In this document: piece after piece, positions 1-8,138 of the stretch
Position numbering within the stretch: the first letter of the stretch is position 1
Layout: every line of letters begins with the position of its first letter
Assembly (NCBI RefSeq): GCF_003074055.1
Contig: NZ_CP029043.1
Location: 4,518,501 to 4,582,500, forward strand
Direction: 5' to 3'
DNA length: 64,000 nt
Source of the DNA: Streptomyces nigra
GTDB taxonomy: Bacteria; Actinomycetota; Actinomycetes; Streptomycetales; Streptomycetaceae
Notes under the pieces: model-generated
What the model was told of the DNA's origin: nothing
The model's input: the letters and a program-made list of their open reading frames with translations, nothing else
Databases searched by the model: none
Made by a program: the position numbers and the translations under genes

Positions 1-41
1 AGCGCGGCCTGACGGTCGGACGCCTCGAGGACTACGTGTAG
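1..41 (+). CDS. 3' end of a truncated upstream gene
   Basis: Only the last 13 codons are inside the window. They read RGLTVGRLEDYV and end at a TAG at 39-41, just before the groES regulatory region. The fragment is too short to identify. In S. coelicolor I recall a methyltransferase-like conserved gene immediately upstream of groES, and this could be its C terminus, but the sequence here does not prove it. The frame is chosen because it runs open from base 3 and ends with a plausible charged C terminus. Confidence 0.4.
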   Translation, partial: RGLTVGRLEDYV

Positions 42-95
42 ACGCTCGCCGGGCTCTTCCCGGTGGCGCGGGCGGCGCGCCGCGCCACGAGCGAA

Positions 96-122
96 TTGGC
101 ACTCCGCTTGACCGAGTGCTAA
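96..122 (+). promoter_or_regulatory. CIRCE operator 1 (HrcA site)
   Basis: The sequence TTGGCACTC-N9-GAGTGCTAA differs at one base from the classical CIRCE inverted repeat TTAGCACTC-N9-GAGTGCTAA. CIRCE is bound by the heat-shock repressor HrcA, which shuts off groES-groEL at normal temperature. It lies 147 bp upstream of the groES GTG and overlaps the likely -35 element. Confidence 0.93.
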
Positions 123-137
123 TCGCGGTCATAGTCT
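108..137 (+). promoter_or_regulatory. groES promoter
   Basis: TTGACC at 108-113 and TAGTCT at 132-137, separated by 18 bp, form a vegetative-type promoter. The -35 lies inside the first CIRCE and the predicted start of transcription falls close to the second. Both operators are therefore placed to block RNA polymerase or early elongation. Confidence 0.6.
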
Positions 138-142
138 CGGCT

Positions 143-169
143 CTGGCACTCCCCACTGGAGAGTGCCAA
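143..169 (+). promoter_or_regulatory. CIRCE operator 2 (HrcA site)
   Basis: The sequence CTGGCACTC-N9-GAGTGCCAA is a second CIRCE-type inverted repeat 20 bp downstream of the first. It would lie at or just after the transcription start, within the 5' leader of the groES mRNA. Tandem CIRCE copies suggest tight HrcA repression. Confidence 0.88.
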
Positions 170-268
170 CAACGCGACGGGCAGGTCCGGCACCCGCGAC
201 GACGGATCGACCTGGTCGCCACCTCAGACAGTTAACCCCGTGAGATCTCCGAAGGGGGAGGTCGGATC

Positions 269-577
269 GTGACGACCACCAGCTCCAAGGTTGCCATCAA
301 GCCGCTTGAGGACCGCATCGTGGTCCAGCCGCTCGACGCCGAGCAGACCACCGCCTCTGGCCTGGTCATCCCGGACACCGCGAAGGAGAAGCCCCAGGAG
401 GGCGTCATCCTCGCCGTCGGTCCGGGCCGCTTCGAGAACGGCGAGCGTCTTCCGCTCGACGTGAAGGTCGGCGACATCGTGCTGTACAGCAAGTACGGCG
501 GCACCGAGGTGAAGTACAACGGCGAGGAGTACCTCGTCCTCTCGTCCCGCGACGTGCTCGCGGTCATCGAGAAGTAA
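269..577 (+). CDS. groES: GroES co-chaperonin (Hsp10)
   Basis: The 102-residue protein is normal length for GroES. It starts at a GTG preceded by a strong GAAGGGGGAG ribosome site at 251-260. The KPLEDRIVVQ opening, the mobile-loop region around residues 20-35 and the C-terminal VLAVIEK are typical. Seven subunits cap the GroEL ring and close the folding chamber in the cytoplasm. It is the first gene of a bicistron with groEL1, with 117 bp between stop and start. Two CIRCE operators upstream indicate HrcA control. Confidence 0.97.
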   Translation: MTTTSSKVAIKPLEDRIVVQPLDAEQTTASGLVIPDTAKEKPQEGVILAVGPGRFENGERLPLDVKVGDIVLYSKYGGTEVKYNGEEYLVLSSRDVLAVIEK

Positions 578-694
578 GACGCCTCGAAGCTCTTGCTTTC
601 AGCTGCGCCCCTGGCCCCCGCGACCACATAAGAACCGGGCGCCCGGGGCGCAGTGTTTTTTCAGAACCCACAATCCGAGAGGGCTCCCGCTGTC

Positions 695-2320
<1,626 letters not shown>

Positions 2321-2337
2321 TACGACGCCGGGTCGAC

Positions 2338-2379
2338 AAAGGCCCCGCCGCCGTCCTTCAGGACGGTGGCGGGGCCTTC
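2338..2379 (+). terminator. groEL1 terminator
   Basis: A near-perfect GC-rich stem (AAGGCCCCGCCGCCGTCC paired with GGACGGTGGCGGGGCCTT, loop TTCA) begins 18 bp after the groEL1 stop. It separates groEL1 from the convergent gene that ends at 2390, so it may work in both directions. Confidence 0.85.
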
Positions 2380-2389
2380 CCCTTCGCGG

Positions 2390-3082
2390 TCATTCGCCGA
2401 GTACCCCCAGTTGTTCCATCAGACCCGCGCGGTCGTACATCCAGTGGCTCTCGCACATGCGGCCCTCGCGGAAGCGCTGCCAGGTCATGCCCTGCATGCT
2501 CACGTCCTGGCCGGTCGCCGGAACGCCCAGGAACTCGCCCTTGTGGTGGGCGGTCCAGGTCCAGCGGCTGCACACCCGGTCGTCCTCCGCCATCTGGTCG
2601 TCGACGCGGAACGTGAAGTCGAAGGCGCCGTACCAGCCCTCCAGCACCGCGCGGATCCCGTCGCGGCCCCGGACGGGGCGCGGGTAGGACGGGTCGTGGT
2701 CCACGTAGTCGTCCGTCAGCCGAGCGACGATCCGGTCCGGGGGCGTGCGGCCCATCGCCGTGAAGAAGGCCCGCGCGACCAGGACGTTCAGCTGCTCGTC
2801 GCGCACCACGTCCAGATCGGTGAAGACCGGTGGCCCGTCGCACAGCGCCACCATCTCCTCGTAGATCCGGCCGGTCTCCGGGAGGTGCGAGTTGCGCATC
2901 GCCTCGTCGTACGACGGGAACTCCACGATCTCCACGAAGTGCGAGCCGTCGGAGCGGTCCCGGCCGATGACGTCGTGCGTGGCCGTCCGCTTCCCCTTGG
3001 TCTGCTCGACCCACTTGTCCATCAGCCGGTTCATCTCGTCGAACCGGTCCGTCCTGCAGTCGATGAGCTGTACGAAGGTCAT
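2390..3082 (-). CDS. Two-domain SnoaL-like ester cyclase family protein
   Basis: The protein has 230 residues and starts at ATG 3082 (MTFVQLIDCRTDRF). The first ~100 residues look like a small dimeric alpha/beta-barrel domain of the antibiotic-monooxygenase or EthD type (inference from pattern, e.g. HFVEIVEFPSYDEAM). Residues ~105-230 form a SnoaL/NTF2-like ester-cyclase domain. Its signature pieces are the YVDHDP motif, the GRDGIRAVLEGW helix, TWTAHHKGEFLG and the final ESHWMYDRAGLMEQLG. The usual substrate of such proteins is unknown outside polyketide pathways, and no such pathway is nearby. It lies 65 bp downstream of the SDR gene on the same strand and may be cotranscribed with it. Confidence 0.8.
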   Translation of the reverse strand: MTFVQLIDCRTDRFDEMNRLMDKWVEQTKGKRTATHDVIGRDRSDGSHFVEIVEFPSYDEAMRNSHLPETGRIYEEMVALCDGPPVFTDLDVVRDEQLNVLVARAFFTAMGRTPPDRIVARLTDDYVDHDPSYPRPVRGRDGIRAVLEGWYGAFDFTFRVDDQMAEDDRVCSRWTWTAHHKGEFLGVPATGQDVSMQGMTWQRFREGRMCESHWMYDRAGLMEQLGVLGE

Positions 3083-3147
3083 GACGCCGGCGCCTCCCGG
3101 CCCCCCTGTGTGGACACCCTCATTGTCCTCCGCGTCCGGACCGCCCT

Positions 3148-3921
3148 CTACTGCGGACCGTACTTGCGGCCCGTCCGCGACGAGATCGTGCCGAGCACGC
3201 CCCGCGGCACCAGCTTCGCCGCCCCCAGCAGCACCTTGTAGCGGGGGTCGGGGATGGAGAGGGACCGCCCCCGCGCCAGGTCCTCCAGCGCGGTGGCCGC
3301 CACTTTGTCGGCGTCCAGCCACATCCACCCGGGGATGTTGTCCGTGCCCATGCCCGCGCGCTCGTGGAACTCGGTCCGGACGAACCCCGGGCACAGCGCC
3401 ATCAGCCGCACCCCGCTCCCGGCCAGATCCCGCGCCGCCCCCTGGGTGAACTGCACGACCCACGCCTTGGACGCGCCGTACGTCCCGCGCGGCACGAACG
3501 CCGCCACCGAGGCCACGTTCACGACACCGCCCCGGCCCCGCTCGCGCATCGCCCCGGCCGCCGCCGAGGTCAGCCGCAGCACCGCCTCGCAGTGCACCTT
3601 CAGCATCCGCAGCTCGTCGGCCATGGACACGTCGAGGTAGCGGCCCTTGTTGCCGAACCCCGCGTTGTTGATCAGCAGGTCGACCGGGTTGCGGCGGTCG
3701 CCGAGGCGGGCGGCGACCGCCTCGATCCCGGAGTCCTCGGCGAGGTCGGCCGTCAGCACCTCCGCCTCGACGCCGTGCCGGTCGTGCAGTTCCGTGGCCT
3801 GCTCGCGCAGCCGCTTGGTGTCCCGGGCCACCAGGACGAGGTCATGCCCGTCGGCGGCCAGCCGACGCGCGAACGCGGCGCCGATGCCCGCGGTCGATCC
3901 CGTGATCAATGCCGTTGTCAT
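3148..3921 (-). CDS. SDR family NAD(P)-dependent oxidoreductase
   Basis: This 257-residue classical short-chain dehydrogenase begins MTTALITGSTAGIG, which carries the TGxxxGIG cofactor motif. NNAG near residue 87, a Ser in the NVASVA strand and the catalytic YGASK near residue 148 are all present. An Arg-rich position after the second strand (VARDTKR) favours NADP(H). The C-terminal ~35 residues (GAAKLVPRG to TGRKYGPQ) are typical of actinobacterial acyl-chain or ketone reductases of this subgroup. The substrate cannot be read from sequence. It appears to be the first gene of a two-gene unit with the cyclase-like gene. Confidence 0.9.
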   Translation of the reverse strand: MTTALITGSTAGIGAAFARRLAADGHDLVLVARDTKRLREQATELHDRHGVEAEVLTADLAEDSGIEAVAARLGDRRNPVDLLINNAGFGNKGRYLDVSMADELRMLKVHCEAVLRLTSAAAGAMRERGRGGVVNVASVAAFVPRGTYGASKAWVVQFTQGAARDLAGSGVRLMALCPGFVRTEFHERAGMGTDNIPGWMWLDADKVAATALEDLARGRSLSIPDPRYKVLLGAAKLVPRGVLGTISSRTGRKYGPQ

Positions 3922-4025
3922 GGCGCAAGGTTAGTGACCCGGAGGGACTGGTTCCGCTCCTCGGGCCGCCGTTCGGGCGGCCTTGGACGGCAACTCCGGT
4001 GCAGGGCCCGGGTCTTGGTGTCGTG

Positions 4026-4694
4026 TCAGGAGCTGTGCTTCGCCACGTACTTCCTCGCGGTCTCCACCGCCTCCGGGTGCAGCCACTCGGCCGCGGCCAG
4101 GACCCGGGGCAGCAGCGCCCGCTCCGTCGTGACCGCCCGGAACTGGAACGCCACCGTCACCTCGTGGTCGGGCCGGCGGACGATCTCGATCGCGTCGCCC
4201 GCGCGGATCTCGCCCGGCTCGATCACCCGCAGATACGCCCCCGGCGCGGCCTGCGCGGTGAACCGCCTCACCCACTGCCGCTCACCCAGATGGCCCTGGA
4301 AGGTCTGGCACGGGATACGGCCGCTGGTGATCTCGAGGAGCAGATCGGGCCCCACCCGCCAGCGCTCGCCGATCAGCGCCCCGGAGACGTCGAGCCCGGA
4401 GGTCGTGAGGTTCTCGCCGAACACGCCGTTGCGCAGCGGGCGCCCCAGCTCACGCTCCCAGACGTCGAGGTCCTCGCGCGCCACCGCGTACACGGCCTGG
4501 TCGTCGCCGCCGTGATGCTTCTTCTCGCACACCGCGTCCCCGGCGAGGCCGCTTCCGCCGACTCCCTTCGGTCCGGGTGCCGTCACCCGCACCGGGCCCT
4601 CGACGGGGCGCTTGTCGATACCGGTCACACCGTCGACGTGGTCCGTGTACGGCACCGCCTCCGGGCGGCCGAGATTCACTGACAGAAGCTTCAT
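4026..4694 (-). CDS. MOSC domain protein (YiiM type)
   Basis: This is a 222-residue MOSC-domain protein starting MKLLSVNLGRPEAVPY. MOSC domains are found in molybdenum-cofactor sulfurases and in stand-alone proteins that handle N-hydroxylated compounds. The conserved Cys is in the GRIPCQTFQGH motif (about residue 127), and the NGVFGENLTT signature is present. The C-terminal region (residues ~165-222) carries the helical extension usual in YiiM-like members. It is transcribed away from the LysR gene, 69 bp apart. A second, shorter MOSC protein is encoded at 44270-44818. Confidence 0.88.
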   Translation of the reverse strand: MKLLSVNLGRPEAVPYTDHVDGVTGIDKRPVEGPVRVTAPGPKGVGGSGLAGDAVCEKKHHGGDDQAVYAVAREDLDVWERELGRPLRNGVFGENLTTSGLDVSGALIGERWRVGPDLLLEITSGRIPCQTFQGHLGERQWVRRFTAQAAPGAYLRVIEPGEIRAGDAIEIVRRPDHEVTVAFQFRAVTTERALLPRVLAAAEWLHPEAVETARKYVAKHSS

Positions 4695-4763
4695 GGCGGC
4701 ACGGTAGGCGACCGGCGGTCAAAGTGTCGACGCGATATTCAGCGCGCACCCCAAGCTTCGCTT

Positions 4764-5699
4764 ATGCTCGGTGACGTGCTCGAAGCCCGTCATCTCCGCG
4801 TCCTGCGCGCCGTCGCCACCACCGGCTCCTTCTCGGCGGCCGCCCGCGAACTGGGCTGCACCCAGCCGGCCGTGAGCCAGCAGATGAGGGCACTGGAGAC
4901 GGCCGTCGGCACCCCGCTGCTGATCCGCACCGGACGCGTCATGCGGCTGACCCAGGCCGGTGAGGCACTGGTGCGTCACGCCACCGGCATCCTCGCGGGA
5001 CTCACCGCCGCCGAGGAGGAGGTCGCCGCCATCGCGGGCCTGCGCGCCGGACGGGTCCGGCTCGTCTCCTTCCCCAGCGGCAGCTCCACCCTCGTCCCGA
5101 CCGCCCTCGCCGCGCTGCGCGCCGCCCACCCCGGCACCCGCGTCTCCCTGGAGGAGGCCGAGCCGCCCAGGTCGGTGGAGATGCTGCGCGAGGGCGAGTG
5201 CGACGTGGCCCTCGCCTTCCGGTACGAGAGCGCGGCGGGCGCCGAGGAGTGGGAGGACCTCGTGGTCCGCCCGCTGCTCACGGACCGTCTCGTCGGGCTG
5301 GTCCCGGAGCGGCACCGGCTCGCCCGCGCGGGGTCGCCGGCGTCCGTCGCCATCGGCGATCTGGCGGCCGAGCCGTGGATCGCGGGGTGCCCGCGCTGCC
5401 GCGGTCAGCTGGTGGAGGTGTGCGCGAGCGCCGGTTTCACCCCGCGCATCGACTTCGCCACCGACGACTATCCGGCGGTCGTCGGCCTGGTCGGCGCCGG
5501 TCTCGGCGTGGCGGTCCTGCCCCAGCTCGCCGTGGAGTCCGTACGGCCGCGGGGGGTGCGCATGGTCGCGCTGGAACCGGCGGTGCGCCGCGAGATCGTC
5601 GCCCTCACGCTGCCCGACCTCGCCCAGGTGCCGGCCGTCGCCGCGACGCTGGACCAGCTCGGCCGCGCCGCCGCCGGCCCGGGCCGGTCCGCACCGTAG
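4764..5699 (+). CDS. LysR family transcriptional regulator
   Basis: This 311-residue regulator has an N-terminal winged helix-turn-helix at residues ~5-65 (SFSAAARELGCTQPAVSQQ) and a periplasmic-binding-like effector domain at ~95-300. A GTG at 4773 (MLEARHLRVLRAV) is an equally good start; neither has a clear ribosome site. A CxxCR-type pair in the effector domain (IAGCPRCRGQL, near residue 210) is unusual and could be redox or metal sensitive (inference). LysR regulators often control the divergent neighbour, here the MOSC gene. Confidence 0.9.
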   Translation: MLGDVLEARHLRVLRAVATTGSFSAAARELGCTQPAVSQQMRALETAVGTPLLIRTGRVMRLTQAGEALVRHATGILAGLTAAEEEVAAIAGLRAGRVRLVSFPSGSSTLVPTALAALRAAHPGTRVSLEEAEPPRSVEMLREGECDVALAFRYESAAGAEEWEDLVVRPLLTDRLVGLVPERHRLARAGSPASVAIGDLAAEPWIAGCPRCRGQLVEVCASAGFTPRIDFATDDYPAVVGLVGAGLGVAVLPQLAVESVRPRGVRMVALEPAVRREIVALTLPDLAQVPAVAATLDQLGRAAAGPGRSAP

Positions 5700-5722
5700 G
5701 AGAGCGGCCCCGGGCATGAGAG

Positions 5723-5743
5723 AGGGCACGCAATGCGTGCCCT
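5723..5743. terminator. Hairpin between lysR and whiD
   Basis: A perfect 9-bp stem AGGGCACGC-AAT-GCGTGCCCT lies in the 62-bp gap between two convergent genes. It has no long T-run, as is common for Streptomyces terminators, and could stop transcription from either side. Confidence 0.6.
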
Positions 5744-5761
5744 GGATGGAGAAACGTTCCT

Positions 5762-6091
5762 TCAGCGGTCGGGACCCGCGTCCCCGCCGGTGGTCGACGC
5801 CGACACCAGCCGGTTGCGTGCCCGCCCCATGAGCTCTTCGCGCTCGTCCTCGGTCAAGCCGCCCCATACGCCGTACGGTTCGCGTACCGCCAGCGCGTGC
5901 GCCGCGCACTGTGCGCGCACGGGGCACCTCATGCAGACCTCCTTGGCCGAGTTCTCTCGAGCGCTCCGGGCCGCCCCGCGCTCGCCCTCCGGATGGAAGA
6001 AGAGCGAGCTGTCCACCCCGCGACATGCAGCCAGCAGCTGCCAGTCCCACAGGTCCGCGTTCGGTCCGGGAAGGCGGGAGAAATCTGCCAT
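5762..6091 (-). CDS. whiD: WhiD, WhiB-like iron-sulfur developmental regulator
   Basis: This is a 109-residue WhiB-like protein. The four cluster ligands are Cys23, Cys53, Cys56 and Cys62 (CMRCPVRAQC), and the conserved turn GVWGG follows. The N terminus MADFSRLPGPNADLWDWQL is, as I recall, essentially that of S. coelicolor WhiD, which is needed for late sporulation and spore-wall maturation. WhiB-like proteins bind a 4Fe-4S cluster and act with the region-4 domain of sigma-HrdB. It is divergent from bldM, another developmental regulator, which supports the assignment. The Ser/Thr/Gly-rich last ~15 residues vary between species. Confidence 0.95.
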   Translation of the reverse strand: MADFSRLPGPNADLWDWQLLAACRGVDSSLFFHPEGERGAARSARENSAKEVCMRCPVRAQCAAHALAVREPYGVWGGLTEDEREELMGRARNRLVSASTTGGDAGPDR

Positions 6092-6442
6092 TGCGTGACC
6101 CCTTGTAGCCGTTCTGGGCGGATACGGTGTCTACGACCGTACATCTACGATCTAAGAAGATGAAAATATGACTCATTGCGAATCTAGCCCCAAACGCCGT
6201 GAAACAGGAAGAAAAAGGGCTGAATGGGGCACGGCTTGTGATGAAACGGGGAGGGTCCGCCCCTCATGTCTGCCCCGTGTCCGTCCCCTCACGTAGAGTG
6301 CCGAAGACGGCACATGCCCCCGTAACTCTTTCGAGTGACCGTCGTTGAGAGGGCGGAGGCGGTTGAAACAAGAAGCGCTCGGGCAAGCGTCCGAGACGGT
6401 CGACCGCACAGGTGACATTTCGTACCAGCCTGGAGGCTCAAG
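6092..6442. other. whiD-bldM divergent intergenic region
   Basis: This 350-bp region holds the promoters of whiD (leftward) and bldM (rightward). It contains an AT-rich patch at about 6135-6225, including AAGATGAAAATATGACTCATT, which stands out against the GC-rich surroundings. A sigma-BldN-type promoter lies at 6321-6348. I see no gene in it. Confidence 0.7.
6321..6348 (+). promoter_or_regulatory. sigma-BldN-dependent bldM promoter
   Basis: The sequence CGTAAC-N16-CGTTGA matches the -35/-10 consensus reported for the developmental ECF sigma factor BldN at bldMp1. The predicted start of transcription is near 6355, giving a ~117-nt leader before bldM. Confidence 0.88.
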
Positions 6443-6475
6443 GTGACGTGCATCAGCTGCGGAGGGCGGCCATGA
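6443..6475 (+). CDS. Candidate 10-residue leader ORF coupled to bldM
   Basis: A GTG at 6443 preceded by GGAGG (6432-6436, 6-nt spacing) opens a short frame encoding VTCISCGGRP. Its TGA stop at 6473-6475 overlaps the bldM start (ATGA at 6472). The second ribosome site GGAGGG (6461-6466) for bldM lies inside it. Translation of the leader could therefore feed into bldM by coupling. Two Cys in ten residues is notable. It is too short to be sure it is expressed; conservation would decide. Confidence 0.4.
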   Translation: MTCISCGGRP

Positions 6476-7083
6476 CATCCGTCCTCGTCTGCGACGACTC
6501 CCCGCTTGCCCGAGAGGCGCTCCGCCGCGCGGTCGCGACCGTGCCCGGTGTCGAGCGCGTGACGACGGCGGCCAACGGCGAGGAAGTCCTCCGCCGCTGG
6601 GGCGCCGACCGCTCGGACCTGATCCTGATGGACGTGCGCATGCCCGGTCTGGGCGGCGTGGAGACCGTACGGCGGCTGCTGTCCGCCGACCCCGGTGCGC
6701 GCATCATCATGCTCACCGTCGCCGAGGATCTGGACGGCGTGGCCCTCGCGGTCGCCGCCGGTGCCCGCGGCTATCTGCACAAGGACGCCTCGCGCGCCGA
6801 GCTGCGGGCCACGGTCACCCAGGCGCTGGCCGACCCGACATGGCGGCTCGCCCCGCGCCGGCTGCGCTCCGCCGAGATGGGCGCCGCCCCGACGCTCACC
6901 GCGCGTGAGATCCAGGTGCTCGAGGGCATGAGCCACGGCCGCTCCAACGCCGAGATCGGCCGTGAGCTCTTCCTGTCCGAGGACACCGTTAAGACCCACG
7001 CCCGCCGGCTCTTCAAGAAGCTCGGCGCCTCGGACCGGGCCCACGCCGTGGCGCTCGGGTTCCGGTGGGGCCTGGTGCGCTGA
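6472..7083 (+). CDS. bldM: BldM response regulator of development
   Basis: The 203-residue protein starts at ATG 6472 behind GGAGGG; the longer open frame from 6412 lacks support. It has an N-terminal receiver domain (Asp8, Asp9, Asp54, Thr82 and Lys104 all present) and a C-terminal LuxR/NarL-type helix-turn-helix (residues ~140-200, LTAREIQVLEGMSHGRSNAEIG). BldM is an orphan, atypical regulator. It activates early aerial-growth genes as a homodimer and late sporulation genes with WhiI, and phosphorylation of its Asp54 is reported to be dispensable. The sigma-BldN-type promoter and divergent whiD support the identity. Confidence 0.96.
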   Translation: MTSVLVCDDSPLAREALRRAVATVPGVERVTTAANGEEVLRRWGADRSDLILMDVRMPGLGGVETVRRLLSADPGARIIMLTVAEDLDGVALAVAAGARGYLHKDASRAELRATVTQALADPTWRLAPRRLRSAEMGAAPTLTAREIQVLEGMSHGRSNAEIGRELFLSEDTVKTHARRLFKKLGASDRAHAVALGFRWGLVR

Positions 7084-7320
7084 GCGTCCCGCCGTGGGGC
7101 GCGTCGCGTCGCCCGGTGGCCCCGGGTTCGTCGTGGCTGGTCGCGGGCGCGCGGCCGGGCCGCACCATGTCTCGTCCCGCGCCCCCGTGGGGGCGCGGCT
7201 TCGAGGCCGGGCAACGGGTCCGATCGGTGCCCGGTGCTCGTTTCGCCGCGGATGCCGCATCCTTGAGGTGTGGAGTCTCTCGGGGACGAGTCGGTCGAGC
7301 GGAAGGGGAGGGCGCAGGAT

Positions 7321-7998
7321 ATGAGTTCCGGCGCACCTGCTCATAACGCTTCGGTGCACAACGACGGGCGCGATGCCGCGGAGCATGCGGCCGCAGGGCA
7401 CCATGGACCGATGCGCGACGACGAGGCGGCCCATGCCGCAGGGGCGATCGGTGCACTCGTCCATCGCGCGGTGGACGGGGACGAGCAGGCCACCCACGAC
7501 CTGCTCGCGCATGTCCACCCCCTGGCTCTGCGCTATTGCCGCACCCGGCTGTCGCGGCTGCCGGGTGACGCCCGGCACTTCGTCGAGGACCTCGCCCAGG
7601 AGGTCTGTGTCGCCGTCCTGCTGGCGCTGCCGCGCTACAAGGACACCGGCCGCCCCTTCGAGGCGTTCGTCTTCGCCATCGCCGCGCACAAGGTCGCCGA
7701 TCTGCAGCGCGCGGCCATGCGCCACCCCGGGTCGACGGCCGTCCCCTCGGACGAGATGCCCGAGCGGCCGGACGACTCCCTGGGCCCCGAGGAGCGCGCG
7801 CTGCTCAGCAGCGACGCCGAGTGGGCCAAGAAGCTCCTGGCCAACCTGCCGGAGAACCAGCGGGAGCTGCTCCTGCTGCGGATCGCGGTGGGTCTGACCG
7901 CGGAGGAGACCGGCCAGATGTTGGGAATGTCACCCGGCGCCGTCCGGGTCGCCCAGCACCGGGCCCTGAGCAGGCTGCGGGCACTCGCCGAGCAGTAG
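7321..7998 (+). CDS. shbA: ShbA-like group 4 RNA polymerase sigma factor
   Basis: The 225-residue sigma factor starts at ATG 7321 behind GGGGAGGG. A GTG at 7270 and an ATG at 7411 are alternatives, the latter removing a low-complexity His/Ala-rich N terminus. Region 2 spans ~60-130 (HFVEDLAQEVCVAVL, then FVFAIAAHKVADLQRA) and region 4 spans ~165-222 (NLPENQRELLLLR, then ETGQMLGMSPGAVRVAQHRALSRLR). It lies between bldM and guaB. At this position streptomycetes carry the sigma factor that, in S. griseus, drives transcription of the principal sigma gene hrdB. Assignment to ShbA rests on position and length. No anti-sigma gene is adjacent. Confidence 0.85.
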   Translation: MSSGAPAHNASVHNDGRDAAEHAAAGHHGPMRDDEAAHAAGAIGALVHRAVDGDEQATHDLLAHVHPLALRYCRTRLSRLPGDARHFVEDLAQEVCVAVLLALPRYKDTGRPFEAFVFAIAAHKVADLQRAAMRHPGSTAVPSDEMPERPDDSLGPEERALLSSDAEWAKKLLANLPENQRELLLLRIAVGLTAEETGQMLGMSPGAVRVAQHRALSRLRALAEQ

Positions 7999-8138
7999 TC
8001 CCACCGGGTGAACGGGTGTTGCTCCGATTCCGTAGAAACATACGAAGCCGAAAGCCGCCCGGAACCGTGGAATGTGACACCTCTGCTTCCCGTTAGCATG
8101 GACATCCGCACCGATCAAGGCCATTTGGGGAAGGTGTC

